From: Chitinophaga caseinilytica
GTDB taxonomy: Bacteria > Bacteroidota > Bacteroidia > Chitinophagales > Chitinophagaceae
Direction: 5' to 3'
Length of the DNA: 64,000 bases
Assembly (NCBI RefSeq): GCF_038396765.1
Contig: NZ_CP150096.1
Location: 291,501 to 355,500 of the forward strand
The notes beneath the pieces are model-generated. The model was not told the DNA's origin. It searched no databases and saw nothing but the letters and a program-made list of their open reading frames with translations. Positions within the stretch are counted from its first letter, which is position 1. The number at the start of each line of letters is the position of its first letter. This document shows positions 1 to 8,439 of the stretch, in pieces. The position numbers were made by a program, and so were the translations under genes.

Positions 1-107
1 CCGTACAGCTTGAACTTGTATGCATGAAAAAGATGCGTAAACGCTAGCTCATCCCCATCTGCAGCCATTTTCAGCCATTCCTCCTCGTATTGAATAGACG
101 TAGACAA
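1..107 (-). CDS. ECF RNA polymerase sigma-70 factor, N-terminal part only (runs off the left edge)
   Basis: Only the first 35 codons lie in the window. They read as a region-2 start typical of Bacteroidota ECF sigma factors: a WLKMAADGDELAFTHLF segment followed by HAYKFKLY, which matches the family pattern of an acidic GD(E)xAF turn and an LFxxYxxKLY helix. The product would redirect RNA polymerase to a small regulon, usually under control of a FecR anti-sigma factor that would lie beyond the edge. No ATG precedes this motif in frame before a stop codon, so I use the TTG at 105-107. An in-frame ATG 16 codons later would cut into region 2. Family assignment is an inference from a short stretch. 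Confidence 0.6.
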   Translation of the reverse strand, partial: MSTSIQYEEEWLKMAADGDELAFTHLFHAYKFKLY

Positions 108-138
108 CGTGTTTAATCCCCTTTGAAATTGGTCTCGA

Positions 139-146
139 CAAATTTA
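139..146 (-). promoter_or_regulatory. Candidate -7 box for the ECF sigma gene at the left edge
   Basis: On the minus strand the sequence is TAAATTTG, an exact match to the Bacteroidota -7 element TAnnTTTG. It lies about 30 bases upstream of the TTG start at 107. I see no good TTG -33 element at 19 bases, so the call rests on one box only. Confidence 0.35.
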
Positions 147-311
147 TCGACATTTCAATAATTGCCGCAGAACTTTTTTAGCGGGAATCTGCATGGATAT
201 CTGACTGAGAATCAAGCGATATAATTTTCATATCCCGATACATGACAATTCCTGCCGGTTGATACGGCCTAAAATTGCGGGACCGTTCCCAATTTTTGGC
301 GAGCATCCCTC

Positions 312-343
312 CAAAAAACGAAAGCGCCCCCGGCCGGGGGCGC
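312..343 (-). terminator. Rho-independent terminator after the GH78 gene
   Basis: A perfect 20-base GC palindrome at 324-343 (GCGCCCCC and its complement around CGGC) is followed on the minus strand by TTTCG and a T6 run. It lies 28 bases beyond the stop codon at 372, as expected for the 3' end of the rhamnosidase transcript. Confidence 0.75.
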
Positions 344-371
344 CCTCTTATCGCTACAGGCTACAACGCGA

Positions 372-2662
372 TCATTTCTCAGATTCGAACCGCCACTTTC
401 CCGGCCCCACCAAAAACCGCACATATCCCCCTTCCGTCCCGAAGGGCTTCGCCGCGCCCGGTTTTGTGAAATTCCCGTTGGCAAACACCACTTTCCCGTT
501 CATTTTGATCTTTTTAGCCGACGGTACCGCGATCACCGTGGTGGTGCCGCCGGGCGTTTCCGCATCAAGGGAGAATCGGCCGTTGCGGTTCACGAATGCG
601 GTACGGATGGGGCCTTTGACGGAAGGTACCGTGGCGGCCGCTTCTTCCATCTTCCCGGGCCGGGGCATGATGCGGAGCGTGTCGTACCCCGGGCTCAGGG
701 GCTCCACGCCGCAAAGGAACTGTCCCAGCACCGTGAGCCCGCCGCCGCTCCAGGCGTGGTTCACCGTTCCGCCACCGAAACCCTTCGGCCCGATGCCCCA
801 TCCTTCGAACAGGGTCGTGAACCGCGGATCGTTCACCATTTCGGAAAAACGCTCCTTGTGGCGGGCCAGCGCCTCGTCTGGCCGGCCCATCCGGAACATC
901 GCTTCGAATACATATTTTTCCATATACGGGCTGGCATGCCTTTCCGCTGCAAATACCTGCATGATGGCCGGGTATTTCTCCGGCCCGGCAATCCCCGACA
1001 CCACGGCCAGCGCCTGTGTCCGGTCGTCGGTTTTACCTTTGTAGGCGGGGTCGCGGTACGATTTCCCGTTCCAGAATCGCGCATTGAAAGCGGGATGGAA
1101 TCTGGCGCGGGCGGCGGCGAACATGGCGGCGTCTGCCGGTTTGCCGAGCTCGCGGGCCATGCGCTCCATCCCGTCGAGCGCGATGTAATACCAAAGGTTG
1201 TACATGCAAAGCATATCGCGGTTATCGCCCCAATCGCCCCAGGTCCAGTCTCCCCGACGGAACTGCATCAGCCCCTGGCCGTCGGGCTCCCAGAGCTGCA
1301 GGTATTTTTTGGCGCCGTCATACAAATCCGCGATGGTGGTTTTGTCGCCGGTATTGAGGTAATACGTCCAGATGCCGTAATATCCCAGCGTGGCGAGCAC
1401 CTGGCAGGGCAGTTCATCGAACCAGTTGCCGGCCGGAACGGGCGCGTAAATCTTGCCATCGGGCTGCTGCCAGGCAATGATTTCATGCAGCCATTTACGG
1501 ATGAGCAGATGCGCGGAGGGCGACATCGCATAAAAAACCTCGCCGGCTTCATTGACCGCATCGCCCGTCCACTGGCCTCTTTCACGTTCCGGGCAATCCA
1601 TGAAATTATCGCGCATCGTTACGTACAGGGTACGCAAAGCTTTGTCGCGGAGTTTGTTGAAAAAGGGATCGGAGCAACTGAAACTCCCCGAAAACTGCGT
1701 ATCGTAGCCGGTTTCGCGGAATTTCAGGGATTTGATCTTCGTGCCTTTCGGGAACACGTAATATACTTTATGGCCGTTCATCCAGAGCAGGTGCTCATAA
1801 GCCTGCGGCCCTTCCTTCGTCAGGTATTCGGCGCGCAGGTTGGCTTCGCCGCCGCTGAAGGAAAGATAATTATCGGTGAAGATGGAAATATGCCCGCCGG
1901 CCGCGGCCTCGATGTCGAAATACGGCGTCACCTGGGCGTTGTAGGGCAGATCGCAGACGATGGTGTCGCCCGTGGCAACGATGGAAGTTTTGGGAAACTC
2001 CTTCAAGCCGTAATCTTTCCATTGCGGGATGGGCCGCGTTATAAGGGCATTCCAGGGTAAGCGCCGGCGGCCCCCAGTTCGGACGCGCCTCCCATCCACC
2101 GATCGTCTGCCGAAGGCTGCTCCCATCCTGCCCTTTCCTTCCGCGCATCGTACAACACGCTGGATTCGGACAGCCGGAAATTGGGCAGGGGCTCTCCCGC
2201 CGTCCCGAAAGCGGGCATGAGCGCGGCTTTCCATTGACGGTTACTGCGGATGGGCGTTTTCCCGGCCATGCAATCGAAATACAATCCGGCGCGGCCGCTG
2301 CTTTTGTGCGAAAATCCATCTTTCCCGAAATAGCACAACAAAATCGCGATGGTATTGCTGCCTTTTTTGAGGAAGGGCGCGATGTCTACCTTGTCTGCAT
2401 ACGTATCGAGCGGATTGGGGCCGCGTTTAAGACCGCCTTCGAAGACGACGGCCCGGCCATTGACCCACATCCAGTATTTGCTGTCGGCCGCGATAGTAGC
2501 GAGTGCCGTGGCGGGCACGTCTTCGAGCTGCACGGATTTTCTGAAAGCGATCCAGGTGTTGGTGGCGCTCTGGCTGCGCATGGTGGAAATCCATTGCGCC
2601 TCCTGTGCCCGGGCGCCCAGCACCATTGCCAGCATGGCCAGTATAGAGATGATAGTTTTCAT
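372..2662 (-). pseudogene. GH78-type alpha-L-rhamnosidase, disrupted by one frameshift
   Basis: This is a secreted glycoside hydrolase of the alpha-L-rhamnosidase family, predicted to release terminal rhamnose from plant or microbial glycans. An N-terminal signal peptide (MKTIISILAMLAMVLGARAQ) starts at 2662. It is followed by a beta-rich accessory domain and then the (alpha/alpha)6 catalytic domain, with the acidic motif DCPERERGQWTGDA. The frame is broken near 2055-2057. The upstream frame reads GAYPGMPL and stops, whereas the downstream frame continues PWNALITRP. Adding one base to the GGG run (plus strand) restores one protein of about 760 residues, a normal length for the family. An AraC regulator is divergently transcribed 144 bases away and may control it. 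The indel may be an assembly error. Family is clear, but the exact substrate is not. Confidence 0.8.
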
Positions 2663-2752
2663 AATGTGGAATTCTGCGCGCCCAATATGGGAAAAGAATC
2701 CGATAACACTATCCCGTACTGTCCGGTAGCTGCATGACATCTGCGACGAAAT

Positions 2753-2783
2753 TTTCCCGTGCCGGCAGGATTCGGTACCTTGC
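2753..2783 (+). promoter_or_regulatory. Candidate promoter of the AraC-family gene
   Basis: TTTC at 2753-2756, a 19-base spacer and TACCTTGC at 2776-2783 approximate the Bacteroidota TTTG/TAnnTTTG promoter with one mismatch in each box. The ATG lies 23 bases downstream at 2807. Confidence 0.3.
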
Positions 2784-2806
2784 CGTTGACCAGCTTTATC
2801 GGCAGC

Positions 2807-3622
2807 ATGCAACAGTTCACCCACATCCGGGATCTCTACAAACCCGTCCAGCCCGCGGTTTCCGCGGCAGACGAGGCGGTTTCGTATGTGGAGATGCTTC
2901 CCTGTCCTGCCCTGCAGCCTTATATTTATTGTTACTGGCAGCTGAAAACGAATATGGCGGCTCTGGAACCGTTTCCGTACCGGGTGGTGGCCGATGGCTG
3001 TATGGATATTTTCTTCGTGCCGGGGAACGCTGCCGAAACCTGGTTGATGGGCATCTCGGACGCCTATACGGAGTTTCCGCTGACGGGGGATTTTCATTTC
3101 GCCGGTATTCGTTTCCTTCCCGGTATCTTTCCCCAACTCTATCACGTTCCGGCCGACGCATTTACCGGGAAAACGGAAAACCTCGCCGCCATCGATCCGG
3201 AATTGACCCGCCAACTGGCCGACCGCTGCGCCGGTATCCAACAACCGGAAGCCCTGGCGCTGGTGCTCGACGAGCTCCTGCTCGGCCTCATCGGCGGCAA
3301 AACGTTCAGTCCCGACGGGCGCTTCTACGAAGCCCTCGATCTCATCCTGCGCCACAACGGCACCATTCAACTGGAAAAGGAAATCCAGACGGGGATCAGC
3401 CCGCGGCAACTGCGCCGCATGTTCGGGCAATACGTCGGCGATACGCCCAAAGCCTTCAGCAGTATCGTCCGCTTCCAGCGGATATTGCAGGCCAAGCCTT
3501 CGTCGCGGAGCCTGCGGGAAGACAAACTTTTCTTCGACGCCGGTTATTATGACCAATCCCATTTCATCCGCGAATTCAGGCGGTTTTACGGCCTTACGCC
3601 CGGCCAGGCATGGGGTCGGTAG
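2807..3622 (+). CDS. AraC-family transcriptional regulator with DUF6597-like N-terminal domain
   Basis: This is a predicted DNA-binding regulator of 271 residues. The N-terminal half begins with PCPALQPYIYCYWQL and contains VADGCMDIFFV. That arrangement is typical of the DUF6597 sensor-like domain that precedes the AraC helix-turn-helix in many Bacteroidota proteins. The C-terminal 100 residues carry the AraC HTH: SPRQLRRMFGQYVGDTPKAF, then a second helix-turn-helix with AGYYDQSHFIREFRRFYGLTPGQ. I chose the ATG at 2807 rather than an upstream in-frame start because a candidate promoter box lies at 2776-2783, between the two. It is divergent from the rhamnosidase gene, so local control of that gene is plausible but unproven. 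Confidence 0.85.
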   Translation: MQQFTHIRDLYKPVQPAVSAADEAVSYVEMLPCPALQPYIYCYWQLKTNMAALEPFPYRVVADGCMDIFFVPGNAAETWLMGISDAYTEFPLTGDFHFAGIRFLPGIFPQLYHVPADAFTGKTENLAAIDPELTRQLADRCAGIQQPEALALVLDELLLGLIGGKTFSPDGRFYEALDLILRHNGTIQLEKEIQTGISPRQLRRMFGQYVGDTPKAFSSIVRFQRILQAKPSSRSLREDKLFFDAGYYDQSHFIREFRRFYGLTPGQAWGR

Positions 3623-3700
3623 CATTATGTCCGTTTTGTACTATGATCCCCGACGGTACCGGCCGACCTTTGTACCGTCATCATCAAACAACCGCACATC

Positions 3701-4162
3701 ATGCAAAAACATACCTTACTGGCGGCCATGCTGCTTTTCTCCTTACCGCTATTCGCACAAAAAAACACAAAACCTCCGACCATGAAAATGAACGCCGGGA
3801 TCATCACGCCCAAACTTGCGGAAACAAAAAAATTCTACACCGAAACACTGGGTTTCGGCGTAACGTTCGAAAACGAATTCTACCTGCTCATGCACACACC
3901 GGGCCATGCGGCGGAAATCAGCTTCCTGCTGCCGAAACATCCGTCGCAGCAACCGCTGTTCCATCCGGCGTTCGGCGGCCAGGGCGTATACCTGACGATA
4001 GAGGTGGAAGACGTCGATAAAATGTATAAGGAATTGACATCCAAAGGCGTTGCGATCCGGATTGAATTGCGCAACGAGCCCTGGGGCGATCGCCACTTCG
4101 CCATCGAAGACCCCAACGGCGTCGGGATCGACATCGTGACTTACGCCCCGCCTGCACAATAA
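3701..4162 (+). CDS. Secreted VOC-family (glyoxalase/bleomycin-resistance-like) protein
   Basis: This 153-residue protein has an N-terminal signal peptide ending near LFAQ at residue 20, followed by a single vicinal-oxygen-chelate fold. The VOC features are the LAETKKFYTETLGFGVTFEN segment, the central YLTIEVEDVDKMYKEL segment and the closing FAIEDPNGVGIDIV segment. VOC proteins bind a metal or a small ligand and include glyoxalases, dioxygenases and drug-binding proteins. Export is less common in the family, so a cytoplasmic start at the internal ATG at 3782 (MKMNAGI) remains possible. The catalytic chemistry cannot be read from the sequence. It is followed by a hairpin terminator and seems monocistronic. 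Confidence 0.8.
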   Translation: MQKHTLLAAMLLFSLPLFAQKNTKPPTMKMNAGIITPKLAETKKFYTETLGFGVTFENEFYLLMHTPGHAAEISFLLPKHPSQQPLFHPAFGGQGVYLTIEVEDVDKMYKELTSKGVAIRIELRNEPWGDRHFAIEDPNGVGIDIVTYAPPAQ

Positions 4163-4172
4163 ATCTGTATCC

Positions 4173-4217
4173 GGCCAGTTCCCCACGGAGCTGGCCGTTT
4201 CCGCTTTGCTGTTTTTA
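4173..4217 (+). terminator. Terminator after the VOC gene
   Basis: GGCCAG at 4173-4178 pairs with CTGGCC at 4191-4196 across a 12-base loop. A T-rich tail containing TTTTT at 4211-4215 follows after a spacer. The tail overlaps the end of the convergent dodecin gene. Confidence 0.55.
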
Positions 4218-4427
4218 GCGATGCGCTTCGTCTATCCGGAAAGAAACCTTGCAAATACAGCCGAACGTAGTGATCTGACCGTCTTTCACATGCACCTTGA
4301 TATCCTTCACGTACACGGAATCCACGTTATGAATGGTTTTGCTCACTTCCGTAACAGCATTACGGATCGCATCTTCCAGGCTTTTTTCTGACGACGCGAT
4401 GATCTCGATGACTTTTACGATAGGCAT
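4215..4427 (-). CDS. Dodecin family flavin-binding protein
   Basis: A 70-residue protein that matches the dodecin family over its whole length. It opens with VKVIEIIASSEKSLEDAIRNA, has the central VDSVYVKDIKVHVKDGQI strand and ends with CKVSFRIDEAHR. Dodecins form hollow dodecamers in the cytoplasm that store flavins and quench their photoreactivity. The length is the usual 65-75 residues and nothing is missing. It is convergent with the VOC gene and has no operon partner. Confidence 0.9.
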   Translation of the reverse strand: MPIVKVIEIIASSEKSLEDAIRNAVTEVSKTIHNVDSVYVKDIKVHVKDGQITTFGCICKVSFRIDEAHR

Positions 4428-4575
4428 AATGCAGATTTAAATGGTGATGAATGGAATTGATATAACACATCATCCCAAATAAGTGTTGACCTGCCGCCCC
4501 AATCCACGCTGAATTCAATGGACGGGTTTGTCAATTCGCTGAGGCGATGTATCCGGCGAATGCTTATTTTTAACC

Positions 4576-5304
4576 ATGATTTCCGGCTTCCCTTCTACCT
4601 TACAGTTCTCCGAAAACGGCTTTGCCATCACGCAGCCGCTGTTCTCCGACGATCAGATCGCAGCGATCGTTCAGGCCATCGATACAACAGACCATTCCCA
4701 TCCCGCTTTCCGCAAATCGGCCGATCTGTTTGCCGTGCGGCGCTTCCTGCACGAAGTGCCCGCCGTTCAGCCGCTCGTGCTCACCGACGCCTTGTTGCAA
4801 CTCGTGGAAACTTTTGCGGGAAGCGGTTATCGCCCCGTTAAATCCATCTATTTCGACAAGCCCCCGGAATCGAACTGGTTCGTGTCTTACCACCAGGACC
4901 TCACCATTTCGGTCGATAAAAAATCCGACGCGGAAGGCTATGGCCCCTGGACGGTGAAGCCCGGCCAGTTCGCCGTACAACCGCCGCTTCCCATTCTTGA
5001 AAACAACCTGACGCTCCGCATCCATCTCGACGATACCGACGAGCACAACGGCGCGCTGCGCGTGGTGCCCGGCTCCCACCGCAAAGGCGTCTACCGCCCT
5101 GAAACGATCGACTGGCAGCGGGAAACGGATGTTTCCTGCGCCGTGCCCCGCGGCGGCGTGATGCTCATGCGCCCTTTGCTGCTGCACGCTTCCGGCCGCA
5201 CCACCAATAACCGCCGCCGGCGCGTCATCCACATCGAATTCAGCAACAGCGTGCTGCCGGAAGGGATGCAGTGGTCGGAATTGCTGTCGGGAACTTTCGC
5301 ATAA
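4576..5304 (+). CDS. Phytanoyl-CoA dioxygenase (PhyH) family Fe(II)/2-oxoglutarate oxygenase
   Basis: This 242-residue protein is a predicted non-haem iron oxygenase. The iron triad is visible: H106 and D108 in YHQDLTI, and H204 in LLLHASGRTTNNRRRR. The arginine cluster after H204 can bind the 2-oxoglutarate carboxylate. The segment HNGALRVVPGSHRKGVY is the characteristic PhyH loop. There is no signal peptide, so it acts in the cytoplasm on an unknown small-molecule substrate. A TATTTTTA sequence at 4565-4572 ends 3 bases before the ATG and resembles a -7 box. The stop codon overlaps the T-tract of a terminator that serves the convergent gene. Confidence 0.85.
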   Translation: MISGFPSTLQFSENGFAITQPLFSDDQIAAIVQAIDTTDHSHPAFRKSADLFAVRRFLHEVPAVQPLVLTDALLQLVETFAGSGYRPVKSIYFDKPPESNWFVSYHQDLTISVDKKSDAEGYGPWTVKPGQFAVQPPLPILENNLTLRIHLDDTDEHNGALRVVPGSHRKGVYRPETIDWQRETDVSCAVPRGGVMLMRPLLLHASGRTTNNRRRRVIHIEFSNSVLPEGMQWSELLSGTFA

Positions 5305-5333
5305 AAAAAGGGGACCTCCGCCCGGAGGTCCCC
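5303..5333 (-). terminator. Terminator of the SusCD operon
   Basis: A perfect 10-bp stem (GGGGACCTCC at 5310-5319 with its complement at 5324-5333) and a four-base loop are followed on the minus strand by T7. The A7 run overlaps the TAA stop codon of the convergent PhyH gene, so two genes share these bases. Confidence 0.85.
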
Positions 5334-5357
5334 CTGTCGATTCCAAGGCGTATTTAT

Positions 5358-6707
5358 TTACCGGACTTTTTCCGTATCTGTCAGGAATACGCGGGTGCTC
5401 ACCGTGTAAGGATCACCGTTTTCCTGGCTGTATTTCAGGTCTACGTAAAATGCCTGGTAACCCGTTGCCGGCAGCGCGCGCGACACCGAAACGTTCGACG
5501 TCGCGGAAATCCCCAGGCTGGTAGACGTCCATTTGTCGTTGCGGAAATCCAGGTCGGGCGAAGTGGCCGTCCAAACCACCACGTCTTCCAGTTTATCGGA
5601 AGTAGCCTTGATGTTGAGAGTCACTTCCTTGCCTTTCTTCTTCACGGTATAGCTGCATTCGGGGTAGTGCTGTCCGTTGAAAGTGATGCCGAAAAAGGCG
5701 CTCAGCCCGTTCATCACCTGCTTTCCGTCGCCCATGTTGTGCCCGGCGTTGGGAACGTAATTGAGGAGGTATTTTCCGGGGATGTCATTGATATAATTCT
5801 TCACGTTGTCTACCACCCAGTATTCATCGTTCGTGCCCATGAACAGCATTTTCGGCATGTCCAGCTGTTTGCGGTAGCTGTATGGGTCCACCATCGCGGT
5901 GATAGCTTTTCCTTCCGCCGTGCCCGTCTGTTGCGGGATACCGAGTTTTACATAATCCTCGATCTGGATGCTGTATTCTTTCCAGGTCTCGATCTGGTAG
6001 TCGAGGCTTTTGGGCATGTTCAGGATATCGATCACCATCGGGGCGATGGCTTTCACGCGGCCGTCGCTGGCGCCGGTCAGCCAGGTGGTCCACCCGCGCT
6101 TGGAAGCGCCCGCCACCACAAACTTTTCTACGGGTTTGGAGGCGCGGCTGCGGGAAAGTTCCTGTACGGCGTCCATCGCGCGAACGGCGCTTTTCACCAT
6201 CGGGAACAGCAGCGGCCATGTGTAATCTTTCGATTGTTTGAAGTTGTGCAGGGTGTAGGAAATCAGCGCATCTTCGGTGAGATCGTTGTACAGCGGCTGA
6301 TTGGGCGTTTGCCGCAGCACCGCCGTAATGGCCTGCCGGTCGTGCGCGATCTGGCCGATGGCCTGGTACAATTTATCGTTGGCGCCCGTCCACCGCGGCT
6401 CCCCGTCTTTCAACGAACCGCCGGTAATGAACAGCAAAGCACCGTTATGTTTCACCGTTTTCGGGACAAAAACCATCAGCTGGTGTTTCCAGGTATGCTC
6501 GCGCCATTGTTGCGACGTGAGGGCTACGGAATAAGCGGTGATGTCGGCAACTTCGAATGAGTCGCGGACGGTCCATTGGAACGATTTGTCGTCGTTATTG
6601 AGGTACGACCGGAGGGCAGTTTCGGGCGTCACCTGTGCGCGGGCGGCGCCTGCCGCCAGAAGGGCTACCAGGAAAATGTGAAGTGTTTTCAACATGCTGT
6701 ATCTCAT
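5358..6707 (-). CDS. PhoPQ-activated pathogenicity-related (PqaA-like) alpha/beta hydrolase, secreted
   Basis: This 449-residue exported protein belongs to the PhoPQ-related family. A signal peptide (LHIFLVALLAAGAARAQ) precedes an alpha/beta-hydrolase core with the nucleophile elbow GASKRGWTTW. Acidic and histidine partners are visible downstream (FMGTNDEYW and YVPNAGHNMG). The family is known from Salmonella PqaA and from many Bacteroidota, and its reaction is not established. It is the last gene of the SusCD operon, 24 bases after susD, which suggests that it processes the imported substrate in the periplasm or at the surface. An internal ATG at 6695 is an equally good start and gives a more compact signal peptide. 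Confidence 0.85.
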   Translation of the reverse strand: MRYSMLKTLHIFLVALLAAGAARAQVTPETALRSYLNNDDKSFQWTVRDSFEVADITAYSVALTSQQWREHTWKHQLMVFVPKTVKHNGALLFITGGSLKDGEPRWTGANDKLYQAIGQIAHDRQAITAVLRQTPNQPLYNDLTEDALISYTLHNFKQSKDYTWPLLFPMVKSAVRAMDAVQELSRSRASKPVEKFVVAGASKRGWTTWLTGASDGRVKAIAPMVIDILNMPKSLDYQIETWKEYSIQIEDYVKLGIPQQTGTAEGKAITAMVDPYSYRKQLDMPKMLFMGTNDEYWVVDNVKNYINDIPGKYLLNYVPNAGHNMGDGKQVMNGLSAFFGITFNGQHYPECSYTVKKKGKEVTLNIKATSDKLEDVVVWTATSPDLDFRNDKWTSTSLGISATSNVSVSRALPATGYQAFYVDLKYSQENGDPYTVSTRVFLTDTEKVR

Positions 6708-6731
6708 AATGCATCGGAATTTTCGGGTTTC

Positions 6732-8429
6732 TTACCAGGGTTTGCCAGTGCCGCTGATGACCCAAGGTTTTGACCAGGGGCTGTTCTGCGGACCGTTGGC
6801 GCCGAAGGCGGAATAGGTGGTTATCTCCAGCTTCGCCGCGGCGGCCATGATATTGGTGTTGTTCAGGTTTCTTTCGTCGAGCATATAGTAAAAACGGACG
6901 GGTACCACAGGCCCTTTCGCATTGGGACCGGCAGTCAGCACCGGGAAACCGGTGCGTTTATAATCTGCCCAGGCTTCGGTGGCGTTCGTCCATGCCGCGA
7001 TCCATTTCTGTTCGATGATCTGCCGCTGCGTTCCCTGGAAAGTTCCGGCCGGGCCGGCCAGATAGGCCGCCAATTTCGCCGTCACGCCCCAGGTCGTAAA
7101 AGACGCTTCGATCCCTTTGCGGTAATGCGTTTCCGCATCGCCCGCGGCCCAACCTTTCAGCGCGGCTTCGGCCAGGATGAAATGTACTTCCGCCGCGGAA
7201 ATGAATCGTGCTTTCAACAAGGGGCCTTTCGCCTCCTTGTAAATATCGTTCAGCCACGACACATGCGCGTTGGTGGATGCCTGCGCCGCATCGTTGCTCA
7301 TGTTGTACACTGCCGGGCCGGCCAGCGCGGGCGGAAGCCCCACGTAATCCACGTCCTGATCGATGTCTGCCGGCGTGAGCCCCCGGGAAGCCAGCACATC
7401 GGGCGAGATGTAGCGCACCTTGCGCGGTTCGCCGTTCACGATGGTATCCCGCGGTTGATAGATGTTCCCTGTGCCGGCGGGCTTCGTGTCATCCACCAAA
7501 AGAAAACATTCCACTTTCCTGCCCCAGACGCCCAGGCGCGGATCGCCGAGCGATTGCAGCATATTCACGAATGTACTGCACATTTTGATGCGGCGGTAGC
7601 GGCTGCCGGCTTCGCGGTCGTACGTGGCGTTAACAGGCCAGGAATCCGCGTCGCTCGTGCCGATGAACGCCATGGTAGCGTCGTCTGAAGCATTGAGGAT
7701 CAATGGGTACTGATCCGGCGCCCCTACGATTTTTTCGATGCCCGGTCTGGCCACGGCGGGCAATTTTTCAGCAAGGCGCATGTAATAGCGGAGCGCGAGG
7801 GAATTGGCCATTTTCCGCCATTTGGCGGGGTCGCCCTGATAGTAGACATCTACGAGATCGATGGGTGCGGCGTATTGGTTTTTAGGTTTGGACAGGAGTT
7901 GATTGGCGCGGTCGAGGTCTTGCAGGATGCCGGTGTAGACCTGCTGCTGGGGGTCGCAGGCGGGAGCGGCGTTGCCGGAGCCTTCCTGGTCGCCGCGGAG
8001 CGCCTGGCTGTAGGGGACGTCTCCGTAGAGATCGGTCAACAGACCGAACAGCATGGCTTTCATCACCAGCGCCACGCCTTCGTGCAGCTCAAAACCCGCT
8101 GCCCTGGCCTTTTCGAGCACCAACTGGTTGTTGCGGAGGATGTCGTAATAGGCCGTCCAGCTGTTGCTGCCGCCCCAGTCGTATTCGTTGTGCGTGCCTA
8201 CCCATCCGTCTTTCTGCGTATGCTGCATCACGCCGGCGAGGTCCTGGAACCCGAGGTTCACGTAATTCTTCCCCGTTTCGGTAAGCACGGTAGACAGTAC
8301 GAAGCTGGGATTGGTTTTGTCGGGATTGGCGCCGTTGGGATTCTCGTTGAGCGACATGAGGTGCTTCCGGCACGATGGGCCCGCAAGCATCAGGAGGCAA
8401 CATACGATGAGGGTCTGTTTGCTTTTCAT
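6732..8429 (-). CDS. SusD/RagB family nutrient-binding outer-membrane lipoprotein
   Basis: This 565-residue lipoprotein has a type II signal peptide (LLMLAGPSC, lipidated Cys near residue 20) followed by the SusD_2-type helical fold. Family features include the early LNENPNGANPDKTNPSFVLS segment, the GDVPYSQALRGD segment of the TPR-like core and the C-terminal YADYKRTGFPVL-type motif (here WADYKRTGFPVLTAGP). SusD proteins form the lid over a SusC transporter and capture a glycan or peptide before import. It starts 10 bases after the susC stop codon, so the two are translated from one transcript. The substrate cannot be deduced. Confidence 0.93.
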   Translation of the reverse strand: MKSKQTLIVCCLLMLAGPSCRKHLMSLNENPNGANPDKTNPSFVLSTVLTETGKNYVNLGFQDLAGVMQHTQKDGWVGTHNEYDWGGSNSWTAYYDILRNNQLVLEKARAAGFELHEGVALVMKAMLFGLLTDLYGDVPYSQALRGDQEGSGNAAPACDPQQQVYTGILQDLDRANQLLSKPKNQYAAPIDLVDVYYQGDPAKWRKMANSLALRYYMRLAEKLPAVARPGIEKIVGAPDQYPLILNASDDATMAFIGTSDADSWPVNATYDREAGSRYRRIKMCSTFVNMLQSLGDPRLGVWGRKVECFLLVDDTKPAGTGNIYQPRDTIVNGEPRKVRYISPDVLASRGLTPADIDQDVDYVGLPPALAGPAVYNMSNDAAQASTNAHVSWLNDIYKEAKGPLLKARFISAAEVHFILAEAALKGWAAGDAETHYRKGIEASFTTWGVTAKLAAYLAGPAGTFQGTQRQIIEQKWIAAWTNATEAWADYKRTGFPVLTAGPNAKGPVVPVRFYYMLDERNLNNTNIMAAAAKLEITTYSAFGANGPQNSPWSKPWVISGTGKPW

Positions 8430-8439
8430 GTCGAATATT

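Noticed and set aside
375..400. tRNA-like GATTCGAAC motif
   Set aside because: It lies in the 3' end of the rhamnosidase frame, and no cloverleaf or acceptor stem can be folded around it.
756..2060. Long plus-strand reading frame (434 codons) opposite the GH78 gene
   Set aside because: It is antisense to the conserved GH78 domain and has no recognisable motif or signal. High GC content keeps such frames open by chance.
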